The notes below the pieces were generated by a model that worked only from the letters and a program-made list of their open reading frames with translations, was not told the origin of the DNA and ran no database searches. The position numbers were made by a program, and so were the translations under genes. Shown here in pieces: positions 46,931 to 56,108 of a stretch of 61,492 nucleotides of DNA. The DNA comes from Roseospira navarrensis. Its GTDB lineage: Bacteria; Pseudomonadota; Alphaproteobacteria; Rhodospirillales; Rhodospirillaceae. The stretch's first letter is position 1; each line of letters begins with the position of its first letter. Location: contig NZ_WIVE01000019.1 of assembly GCF_009601025.1 (NCBI RefSeq), positions 1 through 61,492 of the forward strand, given 5' to 3'.

Positions 46931-47968
46931 GTGGACACACCCGCCGCCACGAAAACCCCGTCCGGCGAAATGCCGAGCGCCCTGCGCGTCATCCTGGCCA
47001 GCCCGCGCGGCTTCTGCGCCGGGGTCGAACGCGCCATCGAGATCGTGGAACGGGCGCTGGAGATCTACGGCCCGCCCGTCTACGTGCGGCATGAGATCGT
47101 GCACAACAAGCACGTGGTCGAGACCCTGCGCCGCCAGGGCGCCGTGTTCGTCGAGGAACTGCACGAGGTGCCGGACGGCGCCATGACCGTGTTCAGCGCC
47201 CACGGGGTGCCTCAGTTGGTGGTCAAGGAGGCCGAACGCCGCGCCCTGCCGGTGATCGACGCCACCTGCCCGCTGGTCTCCAAGGTCCACCGCGAGGGGC
47301 AGAACCTGGCCGCCAAGGGCCGCGAGATCATCATGATCGGCCACGAGGGCCACCCCGAAGTGGAGGGCACGCGCGGCCAGATCCCGGGCGGCGTGCATCT
47401 GGTCAGCCGCGTCGAGGACGTGGAAAAGCTGCAGGTGCGCGACCCCGAGATGGTGGGTTACGTCACCCAGACCACGCTGTCCGTGGACGACACCCGCGAG
47501 GTGATCGCCGCGCTGAAGCGCCGCTTCCCCGGCATCAAGGGCCCCGGCGCCAAGGATATCTGCTACGCCACCCAGAACCGCCAGACCGCCGTGCGCCTGC
47601 TGGCGGAGCAGGTGGACCTGCTGCTGGTGGTGGGGGCGCGCAACTCGTCCAACTCCAACCGGCTGGCCGAGATCGGCACCACCATGGGCGTGCCCAGCTA
47701 TCTGATCGACGACGCCACCATGGTCCAGGACGACTGGTTCCGGGGCGTCTCGGTGGTGGGCGTCACCGCCGGAGCCTCGGCCCCGGAAAGCCTGGTGCGC
47801 GATCTGGTGGCCCGCATCGGCGAGGTGGCGCCGGCGACCACCGAAACCACATCGGGCATCGAGGAGCACATGCAGTTCAAGCTGCCGCGCGTGCTGACCG
47901 ACGCCATGCGGGACCGGGGCATCGAGCCCGACGACTCCCGCGACCGCCATGACCTGCACATGGCCTGA
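46931..47968 (+). CDS. ispH: 4-hydroxy-3-methylbut-2-enyl diphosphate reductase
   Basis: Last enzyme of the MEP isoprenoid pathway, giving IPP and DMAPP, and so supplying precursors for hopanoids, quinones and carotenoids. Three Cys ligands of the Fe-S cluster are visible: Cys29 ([12 protein letters not shown]), Cys113 ([11 protein letters not shown]) and Cys211 ([10 protein letters not shown]). The GTG at 46931 has GAGGAGAG 5-8 nt upstream and is preferred to the ATG 13 codons in. A short Thr/Pro-rich leader precedes the conserved domain. It is 49 nt upstream of hpnH, an arrangement typical of hopanoid clusters. Confidence 0.97.
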   Translation: MDTPAATKTPSGEMPSALRVILASPRGFCAGVERAIEIVERALEIYGPPVYVRHEIVHNKHVVETLRRQGAVFVEELHEVPDGAMTVFSAHGVPQLVVKEAERRALPVIDATCPLVSKVHREGQNLAAKGREIIMIGHEGHPEVEGTRGQIPGGVHLVSRVEDVEKLQVRDPEMVGYVTQTTLSVDDTREVIAALKRRFPGIKGPGAKDICYATQNRQTAVRLLAEQVDLLLVVGARNSSNSNRLAEIGTTMGVPSYLIDDATMVQDDWFRGVSVVGVTAGASAPESLVRDLVARIGEVAPATTETTSGIEEHMQFKLPRVLTDAMRDRGIEPDDSRDRHDLHMA

Positions 47969-48017
47969 CCGCACGGGTCCAGGCTGACGACATCGAGACC
48001 AGAGAAGAGGTGAAACC

Positions 48018-49238
48018 GTGGGCGTCCCCCTGATCCAGCAGCTTCGCGTCGGGACCTACCTGATGAAGCAGCGCCTGCGCGGCACCAAGCGCTATCCCCT
48101 GGTCCTGATGCTGGAACCGCTGTTCCGCTGCAACCTGGCCTGCGCCGGCTGCGGCAAGATCGACTATCCGGACAGCATCCTGAACAAGCGTCTGTCGGTG
48201 GACGAGTGCGTCGCCGCCGCCGATGAATGCGGCGCGCCCATCGTCTCCATCGCCGGGGGCGAGCCCCTGCTGCATCGGCAGATGGTGCAGATCGTCGAGG
48301 AACTGACGAAACGCAAGAAGTTCGTCTACCTCTGCACCAACGCGCTGTTGCTGATGAAGCGGCTCGACGACTTCAAGCCGAGCCCGTACCTGACGTTCTC
48401 CATTCACCTGGACGGGGACCAGGAGCACCACGACGCCGCCGTCTGCCAGGACGGCGTGTTCGACAAGGCCACGGCCGCCATCCGCGAGGCGCGCCGGCGC
48501 GGCTTCCGCGTGACCTGCAACACGACCCTGTTCGAGGGCGTGGATGTGGACCGCGTGGCGAACTTCGTCAGCTTCGCCACCGACGACCTGGGCGTGGAGG
48601 GGGTGACCATCGCCCCCGGCTTCGCCTACGAGCGGGCCCCGACGCAGCAGGTGTTCCTGAACCGCCAGCGCACCAAGCAACTGTTCCGCGACCTGTTCGC
48701 GAAGGGCAAGGGCAAGGGCTGGAAGTGGAACCAGTCGAGCCTGTACCTGGACTTCCTGGCCGGCAACCAGACCTATGACTGCACCCCCTGGGGCAACCCG
48801 ACCCGCAACGTGTTCGGCTGGCAGCGGCCCTGCTACCTGCTGAACGAGGGCACCGTCTCCACCTTCCGCGAACTGATGGAGGAGACGGACTGGGACAGCT
48901 ACGGCACCGGCCGCTATGAGAAGTGCGCCAACTGCATGATGCATTGCGGCTACGAGGCGACGGCGGTGGCCGACACGGTCTCGAAGCCGTGGAAGGCGCT
49001 CGGTCTGGCGCTCAAGGGCATCCAGACCGACGGTCCGATGGCGCCGGAGGTGTCGTTTGAGAACCAGCGTCCCGCGCAGTGGGTGTTCGATGATCTGGTC
49101 ACCCAGCAGATGAGCCGGTCCGACGCCGCCAAGGCGGCCGAGGAAGCCGCGAGGCAGTCCGGCGGCTGCGCCACACCCAGCGCCGCCAGCCACGTGAAGC
49201 GCAAGGCCGCCGAGAAAAGCGCGCAGGACGCAGCCTGA
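48018..49238 (+). CDS. hpnH: Adenosyl-hopene transferase HpnH (radical SAM)
   Basis: Adds adenosine to diploptene, the first step of extended C35 hopanoid synthesis. The radical SAM motif CX3CX2C is Cys38, Cys42 and Cys45 (RCNLACAGCGKI), with SIAGGEPLLH as the GGE motif. The C-terminus has a further Cys group (EKCANCMMHCGYEA), and an Ala-rich tail ends the chain. Length 406 aa is slightly above the usual 330-380. The start is a GTG at 48018 with AGAGGTG upstream. It follows ispH in one unit. Confidence 0.97.
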   Translation: MGVPLIQQLRVGTYLMKQRLRGTKRYPLVLMLEPLFRCNLACAGCGKIDYPDSILNKRLSVDECVAAADECGAPIVSIAGGEPLLHRQMVQIVEELTKRKKFVYLCTNALLLMKRLDDFKPSPYLTFSIHLDGDQEHHDAAVCQDGVFDKATAAIREARRRGFRVTCNTTLFEGVDVDRVANFVSFATDDLGVEGVTIAPGFAYERAPTQQVFLNRQRTKQLFRDLFAKGKGKGWKWNQSSLYLDFLAGNQTYDCTPWGNPTRNVFGWQRPCYLLNEGTVSTFRELMEETDWDSYGTGRYEKCANCMMHCGYEATAVADTVSKPWKALGLALKGIQTDGPMAPEVSFENQRPAQWVFDDLVTQQMSRSDAAKAAEEAARQSGGCATPSAASHVKRKAAEKSAQDAA

Positions 49239-49250
49239 TGTTTATCAGAT

Positions 49251-49347
49251 GCAACGGACTCGTCCGTTGCATCACCTCCGCCGCTTCGCGGCGCCGGTGC
49301 GGTCGCACCGGCCGGCCGACAAAAAGTGTAGCCTTTTCGTCGGCCGG
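49251..49347 (+). repeat. Four-hairpin intergenic element, copy B
   Basis: Same architecture as copy A at 14848-14942: GCAACGGA-CTCG-TCCGTTGC (49251-49270), CGCCGC-TTC-GCGGCG, GCCGGTGC-GGTC-GCACCGGC, then a long stem from CCGGCCGACAAAAAG to CTTTTCGTCGGCCGG. The first hairpin differs completely in sequence from copy A yet keeps length and a 4-nt loop; the third has two changed pairs that preserve pairing. It starts 13 nt after the hpnH stop. Confidence 0.75.
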
Positions 49348-49389
49348 AAGACGGCGGTCATATCCCGCACCCCTCCGCCCACACAACGC

Positions 49390-49425
49390 ATGGCCCGGTC
49401 CCACCCAGGACCGGGCCATTGATTT
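49390..49425 (+). terminator. Intrinsic terminator of ispH-hpnH
   Basis: Twelve-bp stem ATGGCCCGGTCC with GGACCGGGCCAT, loop CACCCA, followed by TGATTTTTC. Placed between hpnH and the convergent AbrB-family gene. Confidence 0.88.
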
Positions 49426-49460
49426 TTCTCGTCCTTGAACCGGGTTGGGTCGGGCCCGAC

Positions 49461-50516
49461 CTACGCGTCCTCTGCCCGCCCGCGCCCGCTGCCGAACACG
49501 CGCAGGACCACGGGCAGCACCAGGATCAGCGAGACGATCCGGAACACGTGGTGCGTGGCGACGTACGTGGGGTCGTAGCCCAGCGACAGCGCCATGGCCG
49601 CCATGGCCTCCACCCCGCCCGGGGCGTAGGCCACCCAGACCTGTCCGAACGGCATCGCCAGACCCCAGGCCACCAGCAGCGCCAGCGACGCCGAGATCGT
49701 GAGCGCGAGGCTGATGGTCAGCAGCGCGGCCAGCGCCAGCCGGGCCAGTTCCCGCAGCTCCAGCGCCCGGAACCGTGTACCGATGACGGCGCCCGTCACC
49801 GTGAATCCGGCCATCAGGAACGCGGGCGGAAACTGCCCGGCCACCACGCCGAGCCCATGCAGCCCACCACTGATGGCGATGCCCGCCAGCAGGAAGGCCG
49901 CCGGGGCCTTCAGCCGGTCCAGCCCCCAGCCGCCCGCCAGGGCGGCCGCCAGCATCAGGATGGCCACCGGATAGGCCATCACGGTCGGATGATGGCTGCC
50001 CCAGACCGCACCGCCGGCCCCGCCCAACAGCCCGAGGATGGACGGCAGCACCAGAGTCATGGCCAGCAGGCGCAGGCTCTGCAGCACCATGACCGCCCGC
50101 GCGTCGCCCACACCGGCGCTGGAGATCGCCAGGGCATAGGACAACGCCCCGGGCGAGGTGGCCAGAATGGCGGTGTCGCGGCTCTGGCCGAATCCCCGCT
50201 CCAGGATGCGCCCCGACAGCACCATGGTCAGGACGATGACCGCGCACAGCACCGCCAAGCTGACCGGCCAGCGCGCCGCGTCGCTCAGGAAATCGGGCGT
50301 GACCCCGGTGCCAAGCGAACAGCCGATGACGGCGAAGGCCCCGTTGCGCAGCGCCACCGGCATCCGCACCGGCAGCCGCGCCAGCGCGGCCAGGGTCACC
50401 GCCACCGTGCTGCCCAGCAGAGCGGGCGCGGGCATCCCCGCCCAGACGGCGGCGCCGGCCCCACCGGCCGCCACCGTCAGGGTCAGGAGCACCCGCGCCG
50501 CCGCCGCCTTATCCAT
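49461..50516 (-). CDS. AbrB-family membrane protein (351 aa)
   Basis: Ten or more hydrophobic segments arranged as two homologous halves (compare GCSLGTGVTPDFLSDAARWP with GTRFRALELRELARLAL), the layout of the AbrB/putative ammonia monooxygenase family (AbrB duplication). Despite the names, members look like transporters of unknown substrate. The ATG at 50516 overlaps the tctA stop by 8 nt (ATGGATAA), which indicates translational coupling; a GTG at 50528 is an alternative start. Its place at the end of a tct operon suggests a role in uptake or export of a related organic acid. Confidence 0.85.
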   Translation of the reverse strand: MDKAAAARVLLTLTVAAGGAGAAVWAGMPAPALLGSTVAVTLAALARLPVRMPVALRNGAFAVIGCSLGTGVTPDFLSDAARWPVSLAVLCAVIVLTMVLSGRILERGFGQSRDTAILATSPGALSYALAISSAGVGDARAVMVLQSLRLLAMTLVLPSILGLLGGAGGAVWGSHHPTVMAYPVAILMLAAALAGGWGLDRLKAPAAFLLAGIAISGGLHGLGVVAGQFPPAFLMAGFTVTGAVIGTRFRALELRELARLALAALLTISLALTISASLALLVAWGLAMPFGQVWVAYAPGGVEAMAAMALSLGYDPTYVATHHVFRIVSLILVLPVVLRVFGSGRGRAEDA

Positions 50517-52017
50517 CGGTGGCAACACGGCTCCTCTGGCGACGGGCGAGCCACACCGGCACCGCCACGATCAGCACGGCCAGGCCATACAGCACGATGC
50601 TGTTGCCGCTGGAGACCAGGATGGACCAGTCGCCCCCGGAGATGGACAGCGCCCGGCGCAGGTTGTCCTCGAACAGCCCGCCCAGCACGAAGCCCAGGAT
50701 CACCGGGGCCAGGGCGAAGTCCAGCTTGCGCAGGACCCAGCCGAAGAGGCCCAGGGCAATGATCATGTACAGGTCGAACGGGTTGCCGACGACCGAGTAC
50801 ACCCCGATGAACGCCAGCACCGCGATCAGGGGGGTCAGGTACTTCTGCGGGATCGTCAGCATGCGCGCGAACAGCCCGGCCATCGGCAGGTTGATGACCA
50901 GCAGGGCCACGTTGCCGATGTACATGGAGGCAATCAGGCCCCAAGCGATCTCGGGCCGCATCTCGAACATCAGCGGCCCCGGCTGCACGTTGAACAGCAG
51001 CAACGCGCCCAGCAGGATCGCCGTGGTGCCGGACCCGGGAATGCCCAGGGTCAGCATCGGCACCATCGCCCCGCCGGCGGCGCCGTTGTTGCCGGCCTCC
51101 GGCGCGGCCAGGCCGCGAATGTTGCCTTGCCCGAACGTGCGCCCGCCGTCCGGGTCGAGCCGCTTTTCCGTGCCGTAGGTGACGGCCGAGGCCACCGACG
51201 CGCCCGTCCCCGGCAGCACGCCGATGAAGAAGCCGATCAGCGACGACCGCAGGATCGTCCACTTGACGGTCATGATGTCGCGCCAGGAGACGAAGCTCTT
51301 GCCGATCGGCAGCAGCTTGAGCTTTCCGCTGACCTGGACCTCGACCATGTGGATCAGCTCCGCCATGCCGAACAGCCCGATGACCACGATCAGGAAGTCG
51401 ATCCCGGCCAGGATGTCCGGAATGCCGAAGGTGTAGCGGGCCACGCCCGTGTTGGCGTCGATGCCGATGGTCGCCAGCATCAGCCCCATCAGCGCGCCCA
51501 ACAGGGTTTTGATCGGGTTCTTGCCCACCAGCGAGGCGAGGCTGGCGAACGCGAACACCATCAGCGCCACATAGTCGGCCGGGCTGAAGGTGACGGCGAA
51601 GCTGGCCAGCAGCGGCCCGAACAGGCTCATCAGGATGACCGCGATGGTGCCGCCGCAGAACGAGGCGACGGCGGACAGCGACAGCGCCCGACCCGCCTCA
51701 CCCTTGCGCGCCAGCGGATTGCCGTCGAGGGTGGTCATCACCGCGCCCGCGTCGCCCGGCACGTTGAGCAGGATCGACGAGATGCGGCCGCCGTACTCGG
51801 CGCCGTAGTAGATGCCGGCCAGCAGAATGAGCGCGGATTCGGGCGGCAGACCCAGGCCATAGGCGATGGGCAGCAGGATCGCGACCCCGTTGATGGGGCC
51901 GATGCCCGGCAGCGACCCGATCAGGGTGCCCGCGAAACACCCGACCAGCACAAGGAACAGGTTCAGGGGCAGCAGGGCGACCGCGAAGCCGCTGCTCAGC
52001 CCGGATATGACGTCCAT
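50509..52017 (-). CDS. tctA: Tripartite tricarboxylate transporter, large membrane subunit
   Basis: The TctA permease of a TTT-family secondary transporter, with about twelve helices. Typical segments: GSLPGIGPINGVAILLPIAYGL, YYGAEYGGRISSILLNVPGD, DGNPLARKGEAGRAL, and GVLPGTGASVASAVTYGTEK in the second half, the paired PG-rich loops that mark the family. Length 502 aa is standard. It works with TctB and the periplasmic binding protein TctC encoded just upstream. The substrate (citrate or another carboxylate) cannot be read from sequence. tctB ends 10 nt upstream. Confidence 0.96.
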   Translation of the reverse strand: MDVISGLSSGFAVALLPLNLFLVLVGCFAGTLIGSLPGIGPINGVAILLPIAYGLGLPPESALILLAGIYYGAEYGGRISSILLNVPGDAGAVMTTLDGNPLARKGEAGRALSLSAVASFCGGTIAVILMSLFGPLLASFAVTFSPADYVALMVFAFASLASLVGKNPIKTLLGALMGLMLATIGIDANTGVARYTFGIPDILAGIDFLIVVIGLFGMAELIHMVEVQVSGKLKLLPIGKSFVSWRDIMTVKWTILRSSLIGFFIGVLPGTGASVASAVTYGTEKRLDPDGGRTFGQGNIRGLAAPEAGNNGAAGGAMVPMLTLGIPGSGTTAILLGALLLFNVQPGPLMFEMRPEIAWGLIASMYIGNVALLVINLPMAGLFARMLTIPQKYLTPLIAVLAFIGVYSVVGNPFDLYMIIALGLFGWVLRKLDFALAPVILGFVLGGLFEDNLRRALSISGGDWSILVSSGNSIVLYGLAVLIVAVPVWLARRQRSRVATDG

Positions 52018-52027
52018 GGTGCCCCCC

Positions 52028-52468
52028 CTATGCCCAGTCGCCGAGCACGCCGCCGGGCAGGTTCAGGTCCAGCAGCCACGCCCCGATCAGGTACCCCGCC
52101 ACGCCGGACACGACTCCGAAGGCGATGGCCCGCCCCGCACTGCCCCCGAGCATGAAGGCCATGGCGGCGCTATAGATGATCGTGGACACGATGAAGCCCA
52201 GCGGCTCATAGGCCCAGGCGTAGGCGGCCAGCAGACCGATGGTCACGACCAGCCGTATCCCGGTGCCGCCGGTCATGGTCATGACCGACACATCCGGCTT
52301 GAGCAGCACGTACAGCCCGCACAGGGCGGCGGCCACGGTCAGGATCTGGGGCCAGGTCTCCGGCCCCAACGGGTCGTACTGAAACGGGGCCTTGATGACC
52401 GCGAAGGCCATGATGCCGTAGCCCAGCACCACGGCCAGGACGACGGCGGCGAAAATCCGGTCGGCCAT
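52028..52468 (-). CDS. tctB: Tripartite tricarboxylate transporter, small membrane subunit
   Basis: A 146-aa protein with four hydrophobic segments (AAVVLAVVLGYGIMAFAVI, ILTVAAALCGLYVLL, LVVTIGLLAAYAWAYEPLGF, GVVSGVAGYLIGAWLL) matching TctB in length and layout, including the YEPLGFIVSTIIY segment typical of the family. It sits between tctC and tctA, 10 nt before tctA. The gap to tctC is 111 nt, in which I see no gene. Confidence 0.92.
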   Translation of the reverse strand: MADRIFAAVVLAVVLGYGIMAFAVIKAPFQYDPLGPETWPQILTVAAALCGLYVLLKPDVSVMTMTGGTGIRLVVTIGLLAAYAWAYEPLGFIVSTIIYSAAMAFMLGGSAGRAIAFGVVSGVAGYLIGAWLLDLNLPGGVLGDWA

Positions 52469-52579
52469 GCGAGACTCCGGACAGAAGGCGGACCCGACAC
52501 CGTCCCGGTCCGGAGTCCGACGGACTCCAGGCCGGGCGGTGCGTGGTCACGATCAAGGATGAAGAGACCGCGGCGCGAC

Positions 52580-53548
52580 CTACTCGATCAGGCCCGCCTC
52601 GCGTGCGACGTCTCGCAGGTTGGCGATGCGCTTCTTGACCGACGCATCCAGTTCGTCACCGGCCATATTCAGCGGCATGAGACCCTTTTCCTTCTGGATC
52701 TGGGCGAACGCCTCGGTCTCGTAGGCCGCCTTGAAGGCATCGGCCCAGGCGTTGTAGGCCTCGTCGGAGACATCCTTGCCCATGTAGAAGCCGCGCAGGA
52801 TGGTCCACTCCGCGTCGTAGCCCAGCTCGATGGCCGTGGGGTACTCGGCGAACGGCTCCGGCAGGCGCTCCGGCGACATCAACGCCAGGATGCGCATCTG
52901 GCCCGCGCCCAGGTGCGGCACCATCTCGCCGACGTCGCCCATGTACGCCTGGATGCTGCCGCCCAGCAGACCGGCGATGGCGTCGCCGCCGCCATCAAAG
53001 GCCACGTAGCGCATGGCCCGGGGCTCCTCGCCGATGGACTTCAGCAGCAGCGCGGCCTTCATCCAGTCCTGCGAGCCGACGGAGCCGCCGGCCCCGACCA
53101 CGACGCCCTTCACGTCCTCCTTGAAGGCGTCCATCAGGTCGTCAAGCGTCTGGTACGGGCTGTCCTCGCGCACAACGACGGCCCCGAAGTCCGCCCCGGC
53201 GGTGCCCACGAAGCGCACGTCGTCCTCGGTCCACTTGCCGAATTTGCCGGTCGCGATGTTGAGCAGCGAGCCGGACGAGAACGCGACGATGGCATTGGGA
53301 TCATCGGTCCGGGTGGTCGCGAACAGGTTGATCGCCACGGCCCCGATGCCGCCCGGCATGAACGTCACCTGCATGGGGTCGTCCAGTTGCGGGGCGAGGC
53401 CCTGCTGCGCAATGCGGCAGGTCAGGTCGAATCCGCCGCCCGGCTTTGCCGGAGCCACGCACTCGGGTTTTTCGATCTGCGCCAGGGCCGGACCGGACAT
53501 CAGAGTGGCCGCAAGGGCGATGGCGGCCACCTTCAAGGGCGATTTCAT
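52580..53548 (-). CDS. tctC: Periplasmic substrate-binding protein TctC (Bug family)
   Basis: The solute receptor of the TctABC system. A signal peptide (cleaved near residue 23, GPALA) leads into CVAPAKPGGGFDLTCRIAQQ; the PGGGFD loop is the usual Bug-family ligand-binding segment, and its two Cys may pair. GGSVGSQDWMKAALLL and GYDAEWTILRGFYMGKDV are further family positions. ATG 53548 has GGAGGAG 4 nt upstream. It is the first gene of the minus-strand tctC-tctB-tctA-abrB operon. Confidence 0.95.
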   Translation of the reverse strand: MKSPLKVAAIALAATLMSGPALAQIEKPECVAPAKPGGGFDLTCRIAQQGLAPQLDDPMQVTFMPGGIGAVAINLFATTRTDDPNAIVAFSSGSLLNIATGKFGKWTEDDVRFVGTAGADFGAVVVREDSPYQTLDDLMDAFKEDVKGVVVGAGGSVGSQDWMKAALLLKSIGEEPRAMRYVAFDGGGDAIAGLLGGSIQAYMGDVGEMVPHLGAGQMRILALMSPERLPEPFAEYPTAIELGYDAEWTILRGFYMGKDVSDEAYNAWADAFKAAYETEAFAQIQKEKGLMPLNMAGDELDASVKKRIANLRDVAREAGLIE

Positions 53549-53739
53549 GGACTCCTCCCGAAACGTTCTTGTGACGTTGAACCTGCGGCGGCGGCCCGAA
53601 CCCATCCAGACCGATCCGCCGCCGGGGAAGGATGCGCCCAAATCGCACCGCCGTGCAATGTCATGTCGGCGCAATACAGGCCCGCATCGTGGAAATTCCG
53701 GCCGCGCGCACCCGCGTTCATCGCGCGGCCGCGCGCTCT

Positions 53740-54420
53740 CTACTGAGTCGCGTCGCCCTCCTCGGTGGCGCGGCGGGCGGCGATCTTGTCGGCGACGTAC
53801 TGCTGGAAGTGCGTGTCGCCCTCATAGCCCTTCTGCTTCACCCACTCGAACGCTGCGGTGAAGGTGCCCTTCTCGAACGCGCCATGCATGTTGAACACGG
53901 CGGCGTCCTTGCCGGTCATCCCCTCGGCGTCGGCCGGGTCCTCGGGCAGGAACACGAACGTCGGCGTGAACAGCACACCCCAGCGCCGCGCGAGCTGCTT
54001 CTCGGGCATTTCCTCGCCGTCCAGGTCGGTGACGAGACGCTCACCGAATAGGTTCAACTGCACGACATTGAAGTTCTCGCGCACATATGTGTTGATCGCC
54101 GGGTCCCCCAGGATCTCCACATTGACCTTCTTGCAGTAGAGGCAGCCGCGCTGCTCGAACACCACGACCAGACGCTTGCCGTCGGCCTGGCTGTCGGCGA
54201 GGTCCTCGCCCAGGTCCAGGAACGACTGCAGAAAGAAGTCGTGATGATACAGGCCGTCGTCGCCCAGCGTGGGCGCGATCATCTCGCCCTCGGCGGCCAG
54301 GGCCGGCCCGGTGGTGGCCACGGTCGCGGCGGTTCCGGCCCCCAGAGCCGCCGCGCCGCCGATGGCCACAGTAGCGGCCAGGCGGCGCAGGCCTTTCATG
54401 CTCAGATCAAACGTTCCCAT
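53740..54420 (-). CDS. soxW: Periplasmic thioredoxin SoxW
   Basis: A thioredoxin-fold protein with active-site Cys93-Leu-Tyr-Cys96 (FEQRGCLYCKKVN) and the cis-Pro loop WGVLFTPTFVFL, after an Ala-rich signal peptide (cleavage near residue 43). The C-terminal extension is helical. SoxW, reduced by SoxV, keeps Sox proteins (for example SoxYZ) in active form in known Sox systems. GGGAGG lies 8 nt before the ATG at 54420; the ATG seven codons in is an alternative. It is downstream of soxS on the minus strand, 67 nt away, and divergent from soxX. Confidence 0.88.
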   Translation of the reverse strand: MGTFDLSMKGLRRLAATVAIGGAAALGAGTAATVATTGPALAAEGEMIAPTLGDDGLYHHDFFLQSFLDLGEDLADSQADGKRLVVVFEQRGCLYCKKVNVEILGDPAINTYVRENFNVVQLNLFGERLVTDLDGEEMPEKQLARRWGVLFTPTFVFLPEDPADAEGMTGKDAAVFNMHGAFEKGTFTAAFEWVKQKGYEGDTHFQQYVADKIAARRATEEGDATQ

Positions 54421-54487
54421 GGGGTGTTCCTCCCTGTTGGACGAAGTCGATTCTTGTGTTTGGAGTCGGGATCATGGGCCCACGTCG

Positions 54488-54913
54488 TCAGGAGCCCCCC
54501 TCCCGCTGCGCCGCGCCGTCCTCGGCGGGCGGCAGTTTCTTGAGCAGTTCGGACAGTTGGAACCAGAAGAACTCGTCCCCGGCGTAGCCGGTGATCCGGC
54601 CCACCTCCTGCCCGGATTCGACGAGCACGAATGTCGGCGTGAACGAAACGGAGCGGATGCCGCGCAGATCCGCCGGCCAATCCTGGTGCAGGTTCACCCG
54701 ACGCAGGGGGGCTAGCGCCGATTCGGCCGTCTTCGGATAGATGGGGCCCAGGTCCGCATGCCACTGCTCGCAGTAATGACACGTCGGCGATTCGAACATG
54801 ACCAGCTCCGCCGCCGCACCGGCCCGGATCGCACCGACCCAGGACAGGGCCATGACCCCCAGCACCATCATGGCGGTCCAAAGCGACTTGGACGGACGAA
54901 TATGCAGGGTCAT
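54488..54913 (-). CDS. soxS: Thioredoxin-like protein SoxS
   Basis: A 141-aa thioredoxin-like protein. An N-terminal hydrophobic segment (about 10-35) acts as signal or anchor, followed by ELVMFESPTCHYCEQWHADLG with active site Cys45-His-Tyr-Cys48 and the cis-Pro region RSVSFTPTFVLVESGQEVGR. This matches SoxS, a thiol reductant linked to reactivation of SoxYZ in other Sox loci. ATG 54913 is chosen; GGAGCGGTG precedes it. It shares a divergent promoter region with soxX. A plain thioredoxin of other role is possible but the context is strong. Confidence 0.86.
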   Translation of the reverse strand: MTLHIRPSKSLWTAMMVLGVMALSWVGAIRAGAAAELVMFESPTCHYCEQWHADLGPIYPKTAESALAPLRRVNLHQDWPADLRGIRSVSFTPTFVLVESGQEVGRITGYAGDEFFWFQLSELLKKLPPAEDGAAQREGGS

Positions 54914-55063
54914 CACACCGCTCCGAGCCTCTGGGACTGCCGGTCCGGACGGACCGCAAAATGGCGGGATCTTGCCCGAACCCTGGCCGGGTCCGGCCGC
55001 GGAACGGCCTCGCCGCACGCGGGACAACGGAATACTGTAGCGCCAAACTGGGCCTTGCCAATC

Positions 55064-55130
55064 ACGGAACATTCCGTCATGCTTGAATTATAAAAAGCTA
55101 ATGCGCTAGGGTCCAGCAAACGTTGGACCC
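55064..55130. promoter_or_regulatory. Two palindromes in the soxS/soxX divergent region
   Basis: ACGGAA-CA-TTCCGT (55064-55077) and GGGTCCA-GCAAACGT-TGGACCC (55109-55130) flank an AT-rich island (55083-55098); on the minus strand the island contains TATAAT, a good -10 for soxS. This suggests operators for a repressor. In other bacteria sox genes are controlled by the ArsR-type SoxR; no soxR gene is present in this window. The remaining 612-nt gap (54914-55525) shows no gene, and the soxX leader from about 55140 is GC-rich. Confidence 0.5.
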
Positions 55131-55525
55131 GAACGGAGTTGAACCGCTTCGGGGCTTCTTCCGGATCACGAACGGCGTGAGACCGGCAGAGGTCCGCAAG
55201 ACCAGGATGCCGCCGCCCCCGGATCCCCGAGGGCGGACCAACAACAACACAAGGCATCCGGACACAGGGAGGGACAGGCCCGCCACCCCGCTGCTCCAGG
55301 CGACCGGACCCAACCGGCCCGGGCAGGCGCGGGCATTGCTCCCCGAGACATGCGTCCCTCCCTCCGGTGGGACCGCCCCAGGCGTCGGACCGGAAGCCGG
55401 TCGCGCCCCAGATCGTCGCGCCGCGCGGGTGCGCGGTCGCGGGACTCATCGGCCCGCCCGGCCCCGTGTGGGCGATCCTCGCCGGTCCGAACGGAAACAA
55501 AACGTCACAGGGAGGACCTGGGGGA

Positions 55526-56041
55526 ATGCAGATCAAGACCATGCGGGCGGGACCGGCCGCCGCCCTGTTCGGCGCCGCCGCCCTGGTGGCCGCCGCCGCG
55601 ACCACCGGCCCCGCCACCGCCGGCGACAGCGCGCCCGAATATACCGTCGTGGACGGCTACACCATCCCGGAGCCTCTCACCGAGACCCCGGGAGACCCGG
55701 TCATGGGCCGCAAGTGGGTCATCAATCGCAAGCTCGGCAACTGCCTGAGCTGCCACCAGATGCCCATTCCCGAGGAACAGTTCCACGGCGAGACCGGGCC
55801 GGCGCTGTACGGGGTCGGCGACCTGTACGACGCGGGTGAACTGCGCCTGCGCATGGTGGACCCGAAGGTCCTCAACCCCTATTCGATGATGCCGGCCTTC
55901 TACAAGACCGAGGGCCTGCACCGCGTCCGGACGGGCTTCGAGGGCAAGACCATCCTGAACGCGCAGCAGGTCGAGGACATCATCGCCTATCTGATGACCC
56001 TCAAGGACACCAGCGGCGCCCGCGCCGCCGCCGACAACTGA
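55526..56041 (+). CDS. soxX: Cytochrome c SoxX
   Basis: Monoheme subunit of the SoxXA complex that couples thiosulfate to SoxYZ. A signal peptide (cleavage near residue 32, ATA) precedes the heme-binding CLSCH (Cys73, Cys76, His77); the axial Met is likely Met121 or Met122 in YSMMPAFYKTEG. Conserved LYGVGDLYDAGELRLRMVDP supports SoxX. Length 171 aa is typical of the short SoxX. The ATG at 55526 follows GGGGGA; an open frame further upstream has no signal peptide. It begins the soxXYZAB order. Confidence 0.95.
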   Translation: MQIKTMRAGPAAALFGAAALVAAAATTGPATAGDSAPEYTVVDGYTIPEPLTETPGDPVMGRKWVINRKLGNCLSCHQMPIPEEQFHGETGPALYGVGDLYDAGELRLRMVDPKVLNPYSMMPAFYKTEGLHRVRTGFEGKTILNAQQVEDIIAYLMTLKDTSGARAAADN

Positions 56042-56108
56042 TCGCGGCCCGGGCGGCCGATGTCAGCCGGCCCCGGGCCCCCCAACAACCGGAAAGGAGA
56101 CGACACGC

